The notes under the pieces were generated by a model. The model did not search any database, was not told the origin of the DNA, and saw only the letters and a list, made by a program, of their open reading frames with translations. Below, in pieces: positions 30,585-40,641 of a DNA stretch of 64,000 nt. A program made the translations under genes and the position numbers. How positions within the stretch are numbered: the stretch's first letter is position 1; each line of letters begins with the position of its first letter. Location of the stretch: NCBI GenBank assembly GCA_949358305.1, contig OX442315.1, forward strand, positions 186,001-250,000. Direction: 5' to 3'. The stretch is from Strigamia acuminata. Its lineage: Eukaryota; Arthropoda; Chilopoda; Geophilomorpha; Linotaeniidae.

Positions 30585-33500
30585 CTAATAAAATGTGGTG
30601 TAATCACGTCGATCCTGCTTTCGTAGGCGGCGTGACCGGAAACTGCTAATTTCAGGCGGCCGCGCGTGCGCGTCGTTGTCAACCGCACTTGCGACACCTG
30701 GTGACGGTTTCGGTAGTTGATTTTTCTCAGTTTTCGTCACAAGTTCGTTTTCGAATAGCCCTCGTAACGATATTTGGTCATCATCGTCAATGAAACGTTC
30801 CGTTGCTGCGGAAACAGGTCTGTTTGACGAATTTTCGTTATTTTTCGTGACTATTTCATTCTGTTTGTCTGTTTCTGTCAAATCTTCGGCAAATGTAACC
30901 TTTTTAGATGTTAAAGGTTTCATGATGTCATCTGAGATTTCTTCTCTTGCCTTGTATGGTTTTAATCGCTCTATGTTTACAATATCCATTTTCTTACCTG
31001 ACGAACTTCGAATTTCGTAATCATTTGGCGCTGTTCTTCGCACTATCTCATATGGACCAGAGAATTGTGGCAGGAGTTTCTCGCTCAAACCAACCTTTCT
31101 ATTTGGTGTTTTCAAATATACTAGCTCTCCTGGATCGAACTCCACATGTACTCTGTCCAAACCAAAGCGTTTCTTGCTTTTTTCACCTTGTTCTTGTATC
31201 CGTTCATTAGAAATTCTCCTTGCTTCCCTGATAAATCTGGAAGTACGCAAAGTGAATTCTTTTCGAGGAAGGTTTAAGTTGACATCCACGTTGAGATCAG
31301 CTTCATAGCCTCGCATTAAATAATAAGGGGAATAACCGGTTGTTTCATGGACTCCAGTATTATAAGAGAAAAGAAGAAATGGCAAAAATTCATCCCAATC
31401 CGTGTGATCTTTATTTACATAATTCTGCAACATTTTTGCTAATGTTGCATTAAATCTTTCCGTGAGCCCATTTGTTCTTGGATGGTATCCGGAAGTGCTC
31501 TTGTGGACGGATTTGAATAATGCAGATATCTCTTTAATCATCTCATTTCTGTATTCTGTTCCCTTATCACTCAAAATCTGTCGTGGGCTTCCTTCTTTCA
31601 CCATGACTTCATAAACAAGTGCTTTCGCCGCTTCAAGAGCTGTGCAAGCTGGTGCTGCTCTAGCTATTGCAGTGCGTGACAAATAATCCGTAATAATGAA
31701 AACATACTTGTTTCCTGTATCAGATGTTGGAAAACTTCCTAATGTGTCTATGGCGACTCTTTCAAACGGTCTCGACACTGTCGACCACGGTTGCATCAAT
31801 CCTTTTGGTGGCGTTGTCATAGTTTTTGCACTTGCACACGATGAACATGAGAGTACGTGATTCCTCACGTCCCTATAGATCTTAGGCCAGAAGAATCTTG
31901 TTCTTATTCTCTTCCACGTTTTGTTAAGGCCTAAATGAGCTCCTGTAAGACCGTCATGCATTTCAACTAATACGCACCTGCGTAAATGCTGCGGAACATA
32001 CAACAATTCTTCCGTGTTTAAGGAATCAAATTTCTTCTTCTTAAACAATGTATCGCCTTGAAGTACGAATTGCTTTAGCGTTCGTCTTCTGTTGCGCGGA
32101 AGTTGCTCATTTTTCTGCAAGGTTGTGATGATTTCCAAAATCTTCTGATCTTTGCGCTGCTCAGCAGGCAAATTGAGATTCTCGAGAGCTAGTGAAGGAA
32201 TTTCTATGATTTCTTCTCCACCAACCTCTTCTGGAATTCTACTTAATGCATCGGCATCTGTATGTTTCTTGCCCGACTTATGCAGTACATCATAATCGTA
32301 ATCAACCAATTGCAGACTCCATCGTGCTAACCTACCATTTGGATTCTTGACGCTTTTCAGCCATTGAAGGGCTGAATGGTCCGTGATGATGGTAAACTTC
32401 TTTCCGTACAAGTAAGGTCGATACTTCTCTATGCCAAACAATATGGCGAGACATTCTCTTTCCGTCGCGGTATAGTTCTGTTCGGCTTGGCTCAGCAACC
32501 TACTTGCATAACATATAACGTGCTCCTGATTATTGATCTTCTGCTTCAGGATAGCTCCAAGACCGTAAGCACTAGCGTCCGTCGATATTATAAATGGCTG
32601 TGCGAAATTGGGGTGAGCCAGCACAGGTACCGTTACCAAAGCTGTTCTTAGTCGCTTAAATGCTTCTTCATGAGGCGGTCCCCAGTCGAATTTCTCGTCT
32701 TTCTTCGTAAGGTTGACCAAGGGTTTGGAAATATCAGCAAATCCTAAAATGAATTTTCTATAATATGAACACAAACCCAAAAATCCCCTTAATTGCTTGA
32801 CATTTCGTGGCACCGGAAACTTTGCCACTGACTCGAGATTTCGTGGATCTGGTGAAATGCCTCCTGAATCAATCACATGTCCGAGATACCGGATGGTATT
32901 GGTCCCGAAAGTACATTTACTTAGCTTCACCTTCAAGTTCGCAATTCGCAGTTTTTCGAAAACTGAGTCCAAGTCTTGTAAATGTTGTTCAAATGTCTTC
33001 GAAAAGATTATAAGGTCGTCAAGATAGGCTATACAGACCTTTCCAAGGAGGTTGCCCAATACTTTATTCATCAATTTTTGAAACGCGGCTGGGCTATTAC
33101 ATAACCCCATTCCGAGGACATTAAATTCATAGTGTCCGGTTGAAGTGGTGAACGCTGTCTTCTCACGATCTTGTTCATTTATTTCAACTTGATGGTATCC
33201 TTGGATTAAATCCATCATTGAGAAAAACTGGGCCCCTGCTAGTTGATTTAACGTGTCATCTATCCTTGGCAGTGGGTACACCATTTTCTTTGTAATTGCG
33301 TTCAACCTCCTCCAATCAACACAAAACCTCCATTTACCGTCTCTTTTCTTGATGAGCAAGACTGGCGCGCTCCAAGGACTTTCCGATTCCCTAATGACTC
33401 CTTGTTCCAACAATTTCCTTGTTTCCTCAGCTTCTACTCCTTTTTCTGCGATTGAACGTCTATACGGCTGCATATGAATAGGGTCATGGTCGCCCGTATC

Positions 33501-34489
33501 AATTTTATGGCTAAAGTTGGTTACTCTTCCTAAATCTTTATCTGACATGGCAAACCTGTCCTTATTCTTCTGGAGTAGCTGCTTTATCTGCTCTTGTTGA
33601 CTCTTATTCATCTTGTCTTTGGCTATTGAAGAGTCAAAATCAAAGCAATGTGCTTGCTTTTCATCTAACAATCCAACGCCTTTGGCAGTTGGGGAGTTAG
33701 AGTCAAAGCAATTTACTTGTTTTTCATCAAACAACCCAATTTCAATAATATAATGTGCCTTACCAATCGCAGACTTCTCCTGTAGAAATATGGACTTTGA
33801 TGTTGGATTTGCCACTCGAATTACACCTTTGCCGTTCTCAAATTTCGTCAATGTCTTGCAACAGAGAATTCCAAACCTATCGATTACATTACCTAAAGGT
33901 TCCAAAAACATTTCTGTTGTTAAAGCTTTACTTAAATTAACTGGAACTACACATTCGTGCATTGGTGGAATTGCTATATTTTTTGTCACTCTTGCTACAT
34001 AATTCTGATCCATATACGTCTTATTCATCGGGAAAACTGCTTCTACTCCGGTATTTCGGCCCACAAAGATTTTTTGTAAGTCGTAATCGACGACACACCT
34101 CGCAAATGTCATGAATGGATCACCCAATAAAAGCTGGTAATTGAAATTTCTAACTATCAAAACTTCAACTGCATACTGCAATTGTCCTATGTGAATATTC
34201 AAATTTATCTTGCCCACTGGAGTTATTAAATCATTACCTATTCCTCGCAATCTAATGTTTGGCGTAGGCGTGTAATTCAACCGCAACATTTCTGCTATTT
34301 CTTCACTCAAAAGGTTACTTTTTGCTCCAGTGTCCATGACTGCTTTTATTTCCAAATTCTTTACAATTACTGGGATTTCCAACAATGACTCCGAAATTTT
34401 TGCGTCAATTATTATGATCTTATCCTTTTTCCATCTTGTCTTCTTCTTACTTCTATTTGGATGGTAACAATTTCTTTGTGGCCGATCCT
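30585..34489 (-). CDS. Element A pol (protease, RT, RNase H, integrase)
   Basis: The frame is open from within the end of gag, without an initial ATG, in -1 register to gag, so a Gag-Pol fusion by frameshifting is the likely mode. The domains are: aspartic protease (AVMDTGAKSNLL), reverse transcriptase (LLIKKRDGKWRFCVDWRRL, FSMMDLIQGYHQ, YLDDLIIFSK), RNase H (ISTDASAYGLGAILKQ), and integrase with HHCC finger (HDGLTGAHLG...CSSCASAK) and DDE core (AIDTLG, ILSDKGTEY, GLTERFN). A C-terminal GPY/F-like module follows (FSGPYEIVRR). About 1,270-1,300 residues without internal stops. The slippery sequence is less clear than in element B; GGAAAAC just before the gag stop is the only candidate I see. 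Confidence 0.95.
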
Positions 34490-35491
34490 CTAGTTTTCCG
34501 TCTGCTGTTGGGTGTTGACTGTAGGATTAGGACCTTCTCTTCTACGTCTTCTTGGTCTTCCTGCATTACCACCTCTATCCTGTTGGTATCTTGGTGGATT
34601 ATAGAACTCGCAACTAAAATGATGATAGCATCCGCACGAACGAGTATTATTATTATTACTATTGTTGTTATTATTAGTATTGTAATTTTGACCACCACCT
34701 CTATTAATACTTCCTTGAAAATTCTTGTATTGAAAATTCTGACCTCTTTGCTTCATTGGTGCATACCACTGGCTTCCTATTAAGATGGGTACTTCAGACT
34801 CCGGGTCCGCTGTCTCAAGAGCCAATAACTGTTGCCTCAACCTTGCATTCTCAGCTAAAAGCTCATCGTGGGTTAATGGGGTTACTACAGTTCCACTCAG
34901 TTTACCTGCTGTTACTGGAGTCACCTTTTCGTCCACTACCTTTTTGAAAAGTGACAGCAGCACATCCGTTGGATCCTTGACTTTCATAGTCTCATACAAC
35001 TTAAGTCTTTGTTCCATCTCTGCCAGTTTAGTCGGGAATACTGTCACCATCATTTGCTGCATTGCCGGCTTCAAACCTTGGTAAACATAATTAATTTTTT
35101 GTCCTTCAGTAAGTGCCGGCAACACAAAAGCACATTCGGCCAAGACTTTCTTCATATAGGCATCTGCTGTTCCTTCTGTGTGTCTCATGAAGTGAAGAGT
35201 ATTTAAAACATTTTCCTGGCCCCTACGAAACTTTTTTTCAAGTTGTGGTTTCCACTCGGTCCAAGTCCATGTTGGATTCTTTTGTAATAACTCCACAAAC
35301 CATGCCAGTCCATCAGTTTTTAACGCTAACGGTAAATGTTTAACTCTCTCATCATCAGTGCCTATTGTGGCTTCATACGCTACTAGCCATTGGTCAATAT
35401 TTCCCTTTGTGGTGTCATAACAAATAACATCCCGCTTTTGTATCATTACACTCTTAAAAAGGTCAGTTAGAACTGCTATTGGGTCCGCCAT
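34490..35491 (-). CDS. Element A gag
   Basis: About 333 codons from the ATG at 35491 (context AAGATGG), the first in the frame; the frame is open without ATG for another 127 codons upstream. Residues 40-200 form a capsid-like domain (ALKTDGLAWFVELLQKNP, MRHTEGTADAYMKKVLAE). The C-terminus has an Asn-rich and RG-rich segment, then an atypical Cys/His cluster (CGCYHHFSC) and a strongly basic tail (GRPRRRRREG), in place of a canonical CCHC knuckle. It ends at TAG 34490-34492, followed at once by pol in the -1 frame. Confidence 0.88.
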   Translation of the reverse strand: MADPIAVLTDLFKSVMIQKRDVICYDTTKGNIDQWLVAYEATIGTDDERVKHLPLALKTDGLAWFVELLQKNPTWTWTEWKPQLEKKFRRGQENVLNTLHFMRHTEGTADAYMKKVLAECAFVLPALTEGQKINYVYQGLKPAMQQMMVTVFPTKLAEMEQRLKLYETMKVKDPTDVLLSLFKKVVDEKVTPVTAGKLSGTVVTPLTHDELLAENARLRQQLLALETADPESEVPILIGSQWYAPMKQRGQNFQYKNFQGSINRGGGQNYNTNNNNNSNNNNTRSCGCYHHFSCEFYNPPRYQQDRGGNAGRPRRRRREGPNPTVNTQQQTEN

Positions 35492-36490
35492 CTTGGATTT
35501 CGTTCCTTTTGATGTGGATCCCTGAGTATTAGTATTTACTAAAGGTGTTTGTATCTTTATTGGTGTTAATAATTCAAAAACTGATTGCAACAATTTTGGC
35601 TTTATTAATTTCAAAGGTGAAGAAGAATCAAGTTCCTGTTGGGACAATGAGTCTTGAAAATGCTCTTCTTGGTTTATCTCAACAACTGGTTCCTCTTGTT
35701 TTATTTCAACAACTTGTTCTTCCTCTATAACTTCAGGTTTAGTGTGTTTTATTTTTCCACTCCCTCTTTTAGTTGTGATATTACGGTTATCCACTGTCCT
35801 TTGTAGTTCTTGGTTTTGTAAATCTAGCAGACAATCCGTTTGTGTTTGTGTAAGCTTTACTGATTCCTCCACTGTTAAGCCTTGAACTGCACTATAATTT
35901 TTATTTTTACTACTCTATAATGCACTTCACACATTCACTAATAACCACAATTCGCCAACACACAGTCCTGAAATAAATTTAATTTATTATCCATAAACAC
36001 CAACTTAAATTCGAAATATTAACAACAATGTCACTAATTTCCTGAAAATAGACAAATATTACTATTAGTCATCACTAGAATCAATATAATCTTTACTGGA
36101 AGAAAAAAAAAAAAATTATTTTATTACAACTTTATTAAATATATCATTATCAAAATTATTTCCCTCTAAATATTTAATATTCAACACTTTTAAACAACTT
36201 TAACAATTTAATCCAAAGTATTATCTAATTCCATGCAATCTCATTAATTATTCACTAAGAAACTGCTTCCAAACTCTGAGTCACTCTATGATTCACTCTT
36301 ATTTTCTCTAATATGCAAATTAATCTGCACTCTTTCTAAATTTTATAAGGATTTCTACTATTTTCACTAAGTTTTTACGGGGGTTTTTTAGCTCTAACTT
36401 CTCAATTTTAGCACAAAATTGGCTGATTTTACTGTAAACTTTTACTTATTCACTACTTTTATCAACCAATTAGTGGGTCTCAAAAGAAAA
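35492..36490 (-). other. Element A 5' leader
   Basis: About 1 kb between the primer-binding site and gag. The gag-proximal 380 bases are open in the gag frame with Glu/Gln-rich coding-like sequence but no ATG, so a non-AUG start or a spliced upstream exon is possible. The remainder is AT-rich with no gene visible. Confidence 0.5.
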
Positions 36491-36505
36491 CCGCAATCTC
36501 CACCA
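36491..36505 (-). promoter_or_regulatory. Element A primer-binding site
   Basis: On the minus strand TGGTGGAGATTGCGG begins three bases after the 5' LTR. The first ten bases agree with the complement of the 3' end of animal tRNA-Ala as I recall it; the rest does not, so the tRNA identity is tentative. Confidence 0.65.
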
Positions 36506-36508
36506 CTT

Positions 36509-36978
36509 TGTTACGTGGCCAACTGGCCAATAATGACCACGTAACTTATAAGTTGTTTATTGCTCATCATTTAATAACTAAGAGTGAAATGAACAGGAGT
36601 CAGAGTTTAGGTTGAAATATAAACTATGTTCTTTTATTCTTTAATTACAAAACATAAACTTAATTGAAATCATAAAACTAAACCTAAAACTAAAGTAAAC
36701 ATTAAGACTAAAGACATGAATAACACCTTCTCTCTTATTTGTGAACTAATCATGCCATATACTGGCTGAAACATTAATCATTAGAAGTCCTGGGAAGACT
36801 GAGGTCTAAGAGTCCAAGTGGCTCTTTTATACCCAAGTCACCCCCCTGAGTTAGTTCTAATTGACTCGCCCGTGATGTCACCATCACGTACGCCGTCTAG
36901 TGATAGATTTTGACAACTCTAATAACATTTGTGCTGGTTTGAGACGGTCGGCAGACGACGCGACTCAACCGCATGACA
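36509..36978 (-). repeat. Element A 5' LTR (470 bp)
   Basis: Complete copy of the A LTR, starting TGTTACG and ending CATGACA, followed by ATAT (36979-36982), the second copy of the target duplication in the SLC2A exon. Confidence 0.95.
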
Positions 36979-37930
36979 ATATTGCACCGCAGAGCATTCG
37001 TGGGGCAACCGGAGCCACGTACCAATTGACCGTAACCATTGCCATTCTTTTATCTGAAGGTCTCGCTCATCCTAGCGTCCTAGGAACCCGCAATAACTGG
37101 CCCTACCTATTTGGTAATGCAAGTTCCATACCGACAATACAGTATCTCACATGACAAATTTCATTTCATTTCAGCATTAACAGTAATTCCATCCATTTGC
37201 AATCGATAGGTTTACATTTTTGTTCAGAAACACCGCACGACATTTACAGAAAAACCAAAGATTTACTACAAGTCGAACAAGGTAACTTTTTGCTAGATTG
37301 CAACAAAAATAGTTGCCAATGGTTTGACAATTGCAATTTGCTTGATTTGTATTATTTATTTTATTTGTTCTTCTTCTAGCGCTGATGTGGTTACGACAAG
37401 TGCCAAATGTCCAAGACGAGGTCAACAGTATTCAAAAACAAGCAGACATGATGAATAAATCAAAAGTAAGTGAAACTTCATTTTGCAATACCGGTATTAA
37501 GGTTAAAAAGAAAATTGTTGACAGCTTGATGTTCGGAAAGCGATCAAAGATGAAATGTTCGGCCGACTGCTAGTTATCAGTTTAGAAATTGTGCTAGCTC
37601 GACAACTGTGTGGAATACATGTGGTATTTATTATCTCAACCTACCGTACCGTTCAAACCTACCGTACTTTACTAGTAGTCATTGATAAAATGAATAGGTC
37701 ATCTACTACTCCACGGATCTCTTCATTTCGGCAGGTTTGACGCGTTCGGCAGCAGTTACAGCAACTCTGGCGGTGAGCGCGCTCCAAGTTGCAGTGACCA
37801 CCTCTTCGCCGTGGCTGCTAGAGCGCTTTGGTCGTCGTGCAGTGTTTCTGCTCGGCATCTTAGGCCTTTCTACCATTTGTCTCCTACTGGCAGCATGCAT
37901 CGTCTTACGGGTATAGTAGCACTAATCCCA

Positions 37931-39309
37931 GGGATGGACTAAACGTCAGGTGTCAGGTGTCAGGCCCCTATATATTCGAGACTAACCCTCAGGCGTCAGG
38001 CGTCATGCATCTGATTCCCTTTTTCGCTAAAACTAAACGTCAGGTGTCAGGCGTCGGGTGTCAGGTGTCAGCTCCATTCCTATTCCGGACTGTCAGGTGT
38101 CAGGCCCCTGACTATTCCGGACTGTCAGGTGTCAGGCCCCTGACTATTCCGGACTGTCAGGTGTCAGGCCCCTGACTATTCCGGACTGTCAGGTGTCAGG
38201 CCCCTGACTATTCCGGACTGTCAGGTGTCAGGTGTCAGGCCCCTGACTATTCTAGGCTATCCGGCTATTCGGCGGCCAGTTGGTCACAATGTTCATCACG
38301 TGTAATAAGAAAATGCAAGTACCGTAGAAGGAAACAAACAAACGCATGAAAATTATTAGGTTATTTTCTTCCATTTAAGTTTATATGCCTTTATACAATG
38401 GCTGTGAAGGTAAGTGCAATTTTATTTCCCCTATGTTTTTACTTTTTAATGCATTTTTAATTTATTGTTTTGTCATTTTGTAGTTTTGGCCGGACAAAAC
38501 GAAATGGCATTTTGTTATGTGTTTGCGTTTGCGTTTTGGGCTCTGGTTTCCCGCACGGATTTCACACCAGGGTCGTCAACACCCTGCAAGAGGTAAGTAA
38601 ATCAATTACTAACAACAAATTCAATTTTGTTACATTTCTTAGACTTTACGGAGTTTTATCAACGAGACCGAAGAGCTTCGTAATGGCTTGGGCTTCAACA
38701 AGAGTCAAATGGATGTCCTGTGGGCTTCCGTAGTGTCTATTTATTGTTTGGGCGCAACAATCGGCAGTTTATTTATTTCGTGCAGCGCAAAAACGTTCGG
38801 AACAAAAAACGCATTGTCCGCGAATAACGTTATCCTCATAATGGGAGTCGCATAATGGGAGTCCCCTGACTATTCCGGACTGTCAGGTGTCAGGTGTCAG
38901 ACCCCTAACCGAATAGCCTAGAATAGTCAGGGGCCTGACACCTGACACCTGACATTCCGGAATAGTCAGGGGCCTGACACCTGACACCTGACAGTTCTGA
39001 ATAGTCAGGGGCCTGACACCTGACAGTACGGAATAGGAATGGACCTGACACCTGACACCCGACGCCTGACACATGACAGTCCGAAATAAGAATGGACCTG
39101 ACACCTGACACCCGACGCCTGACACATGACAGTCCGAAATAAGAATGGACCTGACACCTGACACCCGACGCCTGACACATGACAGTCCGAAATAAGAATG
39201 AACCTGACACCTGACGTTTAGTTTTAGCGAAAAAGGGAATCAGATGCCTGACGCCTGAGGGTTAGTCCCAAATATATAGGGGCCTGACACCTGACGTTTA
39301 GTCCATCCT
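37931..39309. mobile_element. Foldback element FB1 with captured SLC2A exons
   Basis: The element is bounded by the 9-bp direct repeat CTAATCCCA (37922-37930 and 39310-39318). Its ends are inverted copies, GGATGGACTAAACG at left and CGTTTAGTCCATCC at right. Both arms (about 37931-38272 and 38911-39309) consist of short tandem repeats built on GTCAGGTGTCAGG and its complement, the typical build of Drosophila-type foldback elements. A 9-bp duplication also fits foldback or Mutator-like transposition. I see no transposase, so it would be non-autonomous. The centre carries host-derived exons. It sits 20 bp inside an SLC2A intron. Confidence 0.85.
38484..38850 (+). pseudogene. Captured N-terminal exons of an SLC2A paralogue inside FB1
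   Basis: Two exon-like blocks separated by a 50-bp intron. 38484-38592 reads KRNGILLCVCVCVLGSGFPH and on to RVVNTLQE, the TM1 region of GLUT proteins. 38643-38850 reads LRSFINETEELRNG, FNKSQMDVLWASVVSIYCLG and TFGTKNALSANNVILIMGV, the TM2-TM3 region. These belong at the N-terminus of a GLUT, yet they lie between the TM9 and TM10 exons of the resident gene. A possible first exon (ATG at 38398 followed by a GTAAGT donor) is out of phase and uncertain. The block ends where the right arm of the foldback begins. Confidence 0.75.
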
Positions 39310-39815
39310 CTAATCCCAAAGCACTTTGCAAATGAGTTTCAAACGTTTTCTCTTTTCTCCAATCAAACAGGAAGATCACTCCTACATGGGCAATGTAAGC
39401 GTGTTTCTAGTCCTAGTCTTTATCATCATCTATTCTCTCGGGGTGAGTTCTATCCCGTGGTTCATCGTGTCCGAATTATTCGAGCCAGGAGCCCGTCCCT
39501 TGGCCAACAGTATCGCCACGAGCGTCAATTGGTCGGTCAACTTTATCCTCTTGCTCGTCTATCCTCCCCTAGAAGATGCGATGGGTGGCTATCTGTTTCT
39601 CATTAACGTGGCTTGTCTCGTTCCACTTGCATTTCTTTTATGGTCAAAGATGCCAGAAACCAAGAACAAAACAACCTCTCAGATTCAATTATTCGTCTCG
39701 GGAAAACCCTAAGACAATTTTAAATTGCGTCTTGGGAGAAAAACACTTTTATACAATACTTACAAGTTCGAATAAATAGTTAGATTTACAATAATAAACA
39801 CTTACAAGTTAGAAG

Positions 39816-40112
39816 TCAGCGTTTCATTATCTGTTTAATGGCATTGCTGATGTTTTGAAATATTTGAAAAGTAAAATGACATATACTGAGCATAGAAAGG
39901 CCCAAGAAGAAGCCGACATTACTAAATATCTCAGCTGCCAGTGAGAAAAATGGATAGGATAAATACTCGACGACAACTGTTTTTGGAGTTACAATGTAAA
40001 ACTCAACAGAATTGTTGGTGCGGTGCATTACTTGACCTTCTACTCGAGTTGAGTACGTTTTTGAATCGCAAGCTCGTCGGCATTTGCATCTATCTTGTTT
40101 CATGTACGCCAC
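39816..40112 (-). pseudogene. DEG/ENaC (pickpocket-like) channel, C-terminal exon
   Basis: The minus-strand frame encodes the end of a degenerin/epithelial sodium channel. It has the cysteine cluster CKCRRACDSKTYSTRV, then NSVEFYIVTPKTVVVEYLSYP, then the second transmembrane segment (FFSLAAEIFSNVGFFLGLSML), and a stop at 39816. The frame is open a few codons above 40112, where AAAG before GTGGCG could be an acceptor. Most of the extracellular domain and the first transmembrane segment are not seen upstream; MITEs and non-coding DNA are there instead. It is either the last exon of a gene with distant upstream exons or an orphan fragment. It converges with the SLC2A gene, about 100 bp away. Confidence 0.75.
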
Positions 40113-40222
40113 CTTTAAGTGATGGAAATAAAACTCTCAAATTTCCTTCTTTGTTGAACAGAGAGGAAGATTGGTTTCCATGAATGGTAACTAAAGAAAG
40201 CAATATATTACGATCGTACAAG

Positions 40223-40641
40223 TATACTCTTTCCACACTCAAGAGGAGCCCTGGAAGCTGGGCTCCCATTGGCCCTATAGTTATTAATTTAAACTGCAGT
40301 TGAACTACTGCTACTAGGAAAAGTAGTTCCTTATGATTTTTAGTCTATTCGTGAATAATTATGGTTGAAATGATGTACATTGATTGTTATTATGTAATAA
40401 AATGTTTTTTCTATCTTTAAAATAAAGTTTTATGTTTTTTTTAGTTAAAACGAATTTCTTTTCATTTTATTGCTTGCTGTGTCTGGAGAGCACATGTTAT
40501 TTTAGCCGATTTATTACAATGTCTGTACGCCATCACAAGTCTGGTGTTTTGGGTCTTCTTTTTGTATCAGTACTCAAGTGAAATGGCTTGGCCAATGGGA
40601 GCCCAGCTTCCAGGGCTCCTCTTGAGTGCGGAAAGAGTATA
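40223..40641. mobile_element. MITE copy 1 (about 419 bp, 50-bp terminal inverted repeats)
   Basis: Ends are near-perfect inverted repeats of about 50 bp, beginning TATACTCTTTCC at left and ending GGAAAGAGTATA at right, enclosing non-coding AT-rich DNA. A TA at each border could be the target duplication, as for Tc1/mariner-type MITEs. A second copy lies at 41977-42364. Confidence 0.8.

Larger units (their letters stand above)
113..36978 (-). mobile_element. Element A: Ty3/gypsy LTR retrotransposon, outermost of the nest
   Basis: The element runs right to left: 5' LTR 36509-36978, primer-binding site, gag, pol, purine tract, then a 3' LTR split into 113-294 and 29514-29801 by element B. It is flanked by the 4-bp target duplication ATAT at 109-112 and 36979-36982. 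Removing B and one AAAC copy leaves about 7.65 kb. The reassembled 3' LTR is 470 bp, exactly the length of the 5' LTR, and I saw no differences. Protease, RT, RNase H and integrase occur in that order, which places it in Ty3/gypsy. Gag and pol look intact, so the copy may have been active recently. Confidence 0.95.
36983..39712 (+). pseudogene. SLC2A: SLC2A/GLUT sugar transporter, remaining exons (interrupted gene)
   Basis: Major-facilitator sugar transporter; the family moves hexoses across the plasma membrane. Exons by eye: 36983-37113 (IAPQSIRGATG, TM5), 37175-37281 (TM6 and PESPR-like SETPHDIYRK), 37380-37465, 37525-37623 (RQLCGIHV, TM7), 37698-37910 (VIYYSTDLF, LERFGRRAVFLLG, TM8-9) and 39371-39712 (SSIPWFIVSELF, TM10-12, MPETKNKT, stop). 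Phases agree throughout except in exon 37175-37281, where one base seems missing near 37196-37198. The first exon is cut by element A, and the last intron holds a foldback element; without it that intron would be about 75 bp. With the insertion and apparent frameshift this allele should be null, unless the frameshift is a sequence error and the nest is polymorphic. Confidence 0.85.

Noticed and set aside
38398-38409. ATG GCT GTG AAG plus GTAAGT as the first exon of the captured SLC2A fragment, with a frameshift in the next exon
   Set aside because: The following exon reads well as KRNGILLCVCVCVLGSG in a phase incompatible with this mini-exon, so neither the exon assignment nor a frameshift can be claimed.
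38883-39210. Open frames made of the FB1 arm repeats (CQVSGVRPL-like)
   Set aside because: Low-complexity translations of the minisatellite; they are present on both strands and have no conserved protein.
37922-39318. CRISPR-like spacing of the FB1 repeats
   Set aside because: The repeats are directly adjacent, imperfect and inverted in the other arm, and the genome is animal.
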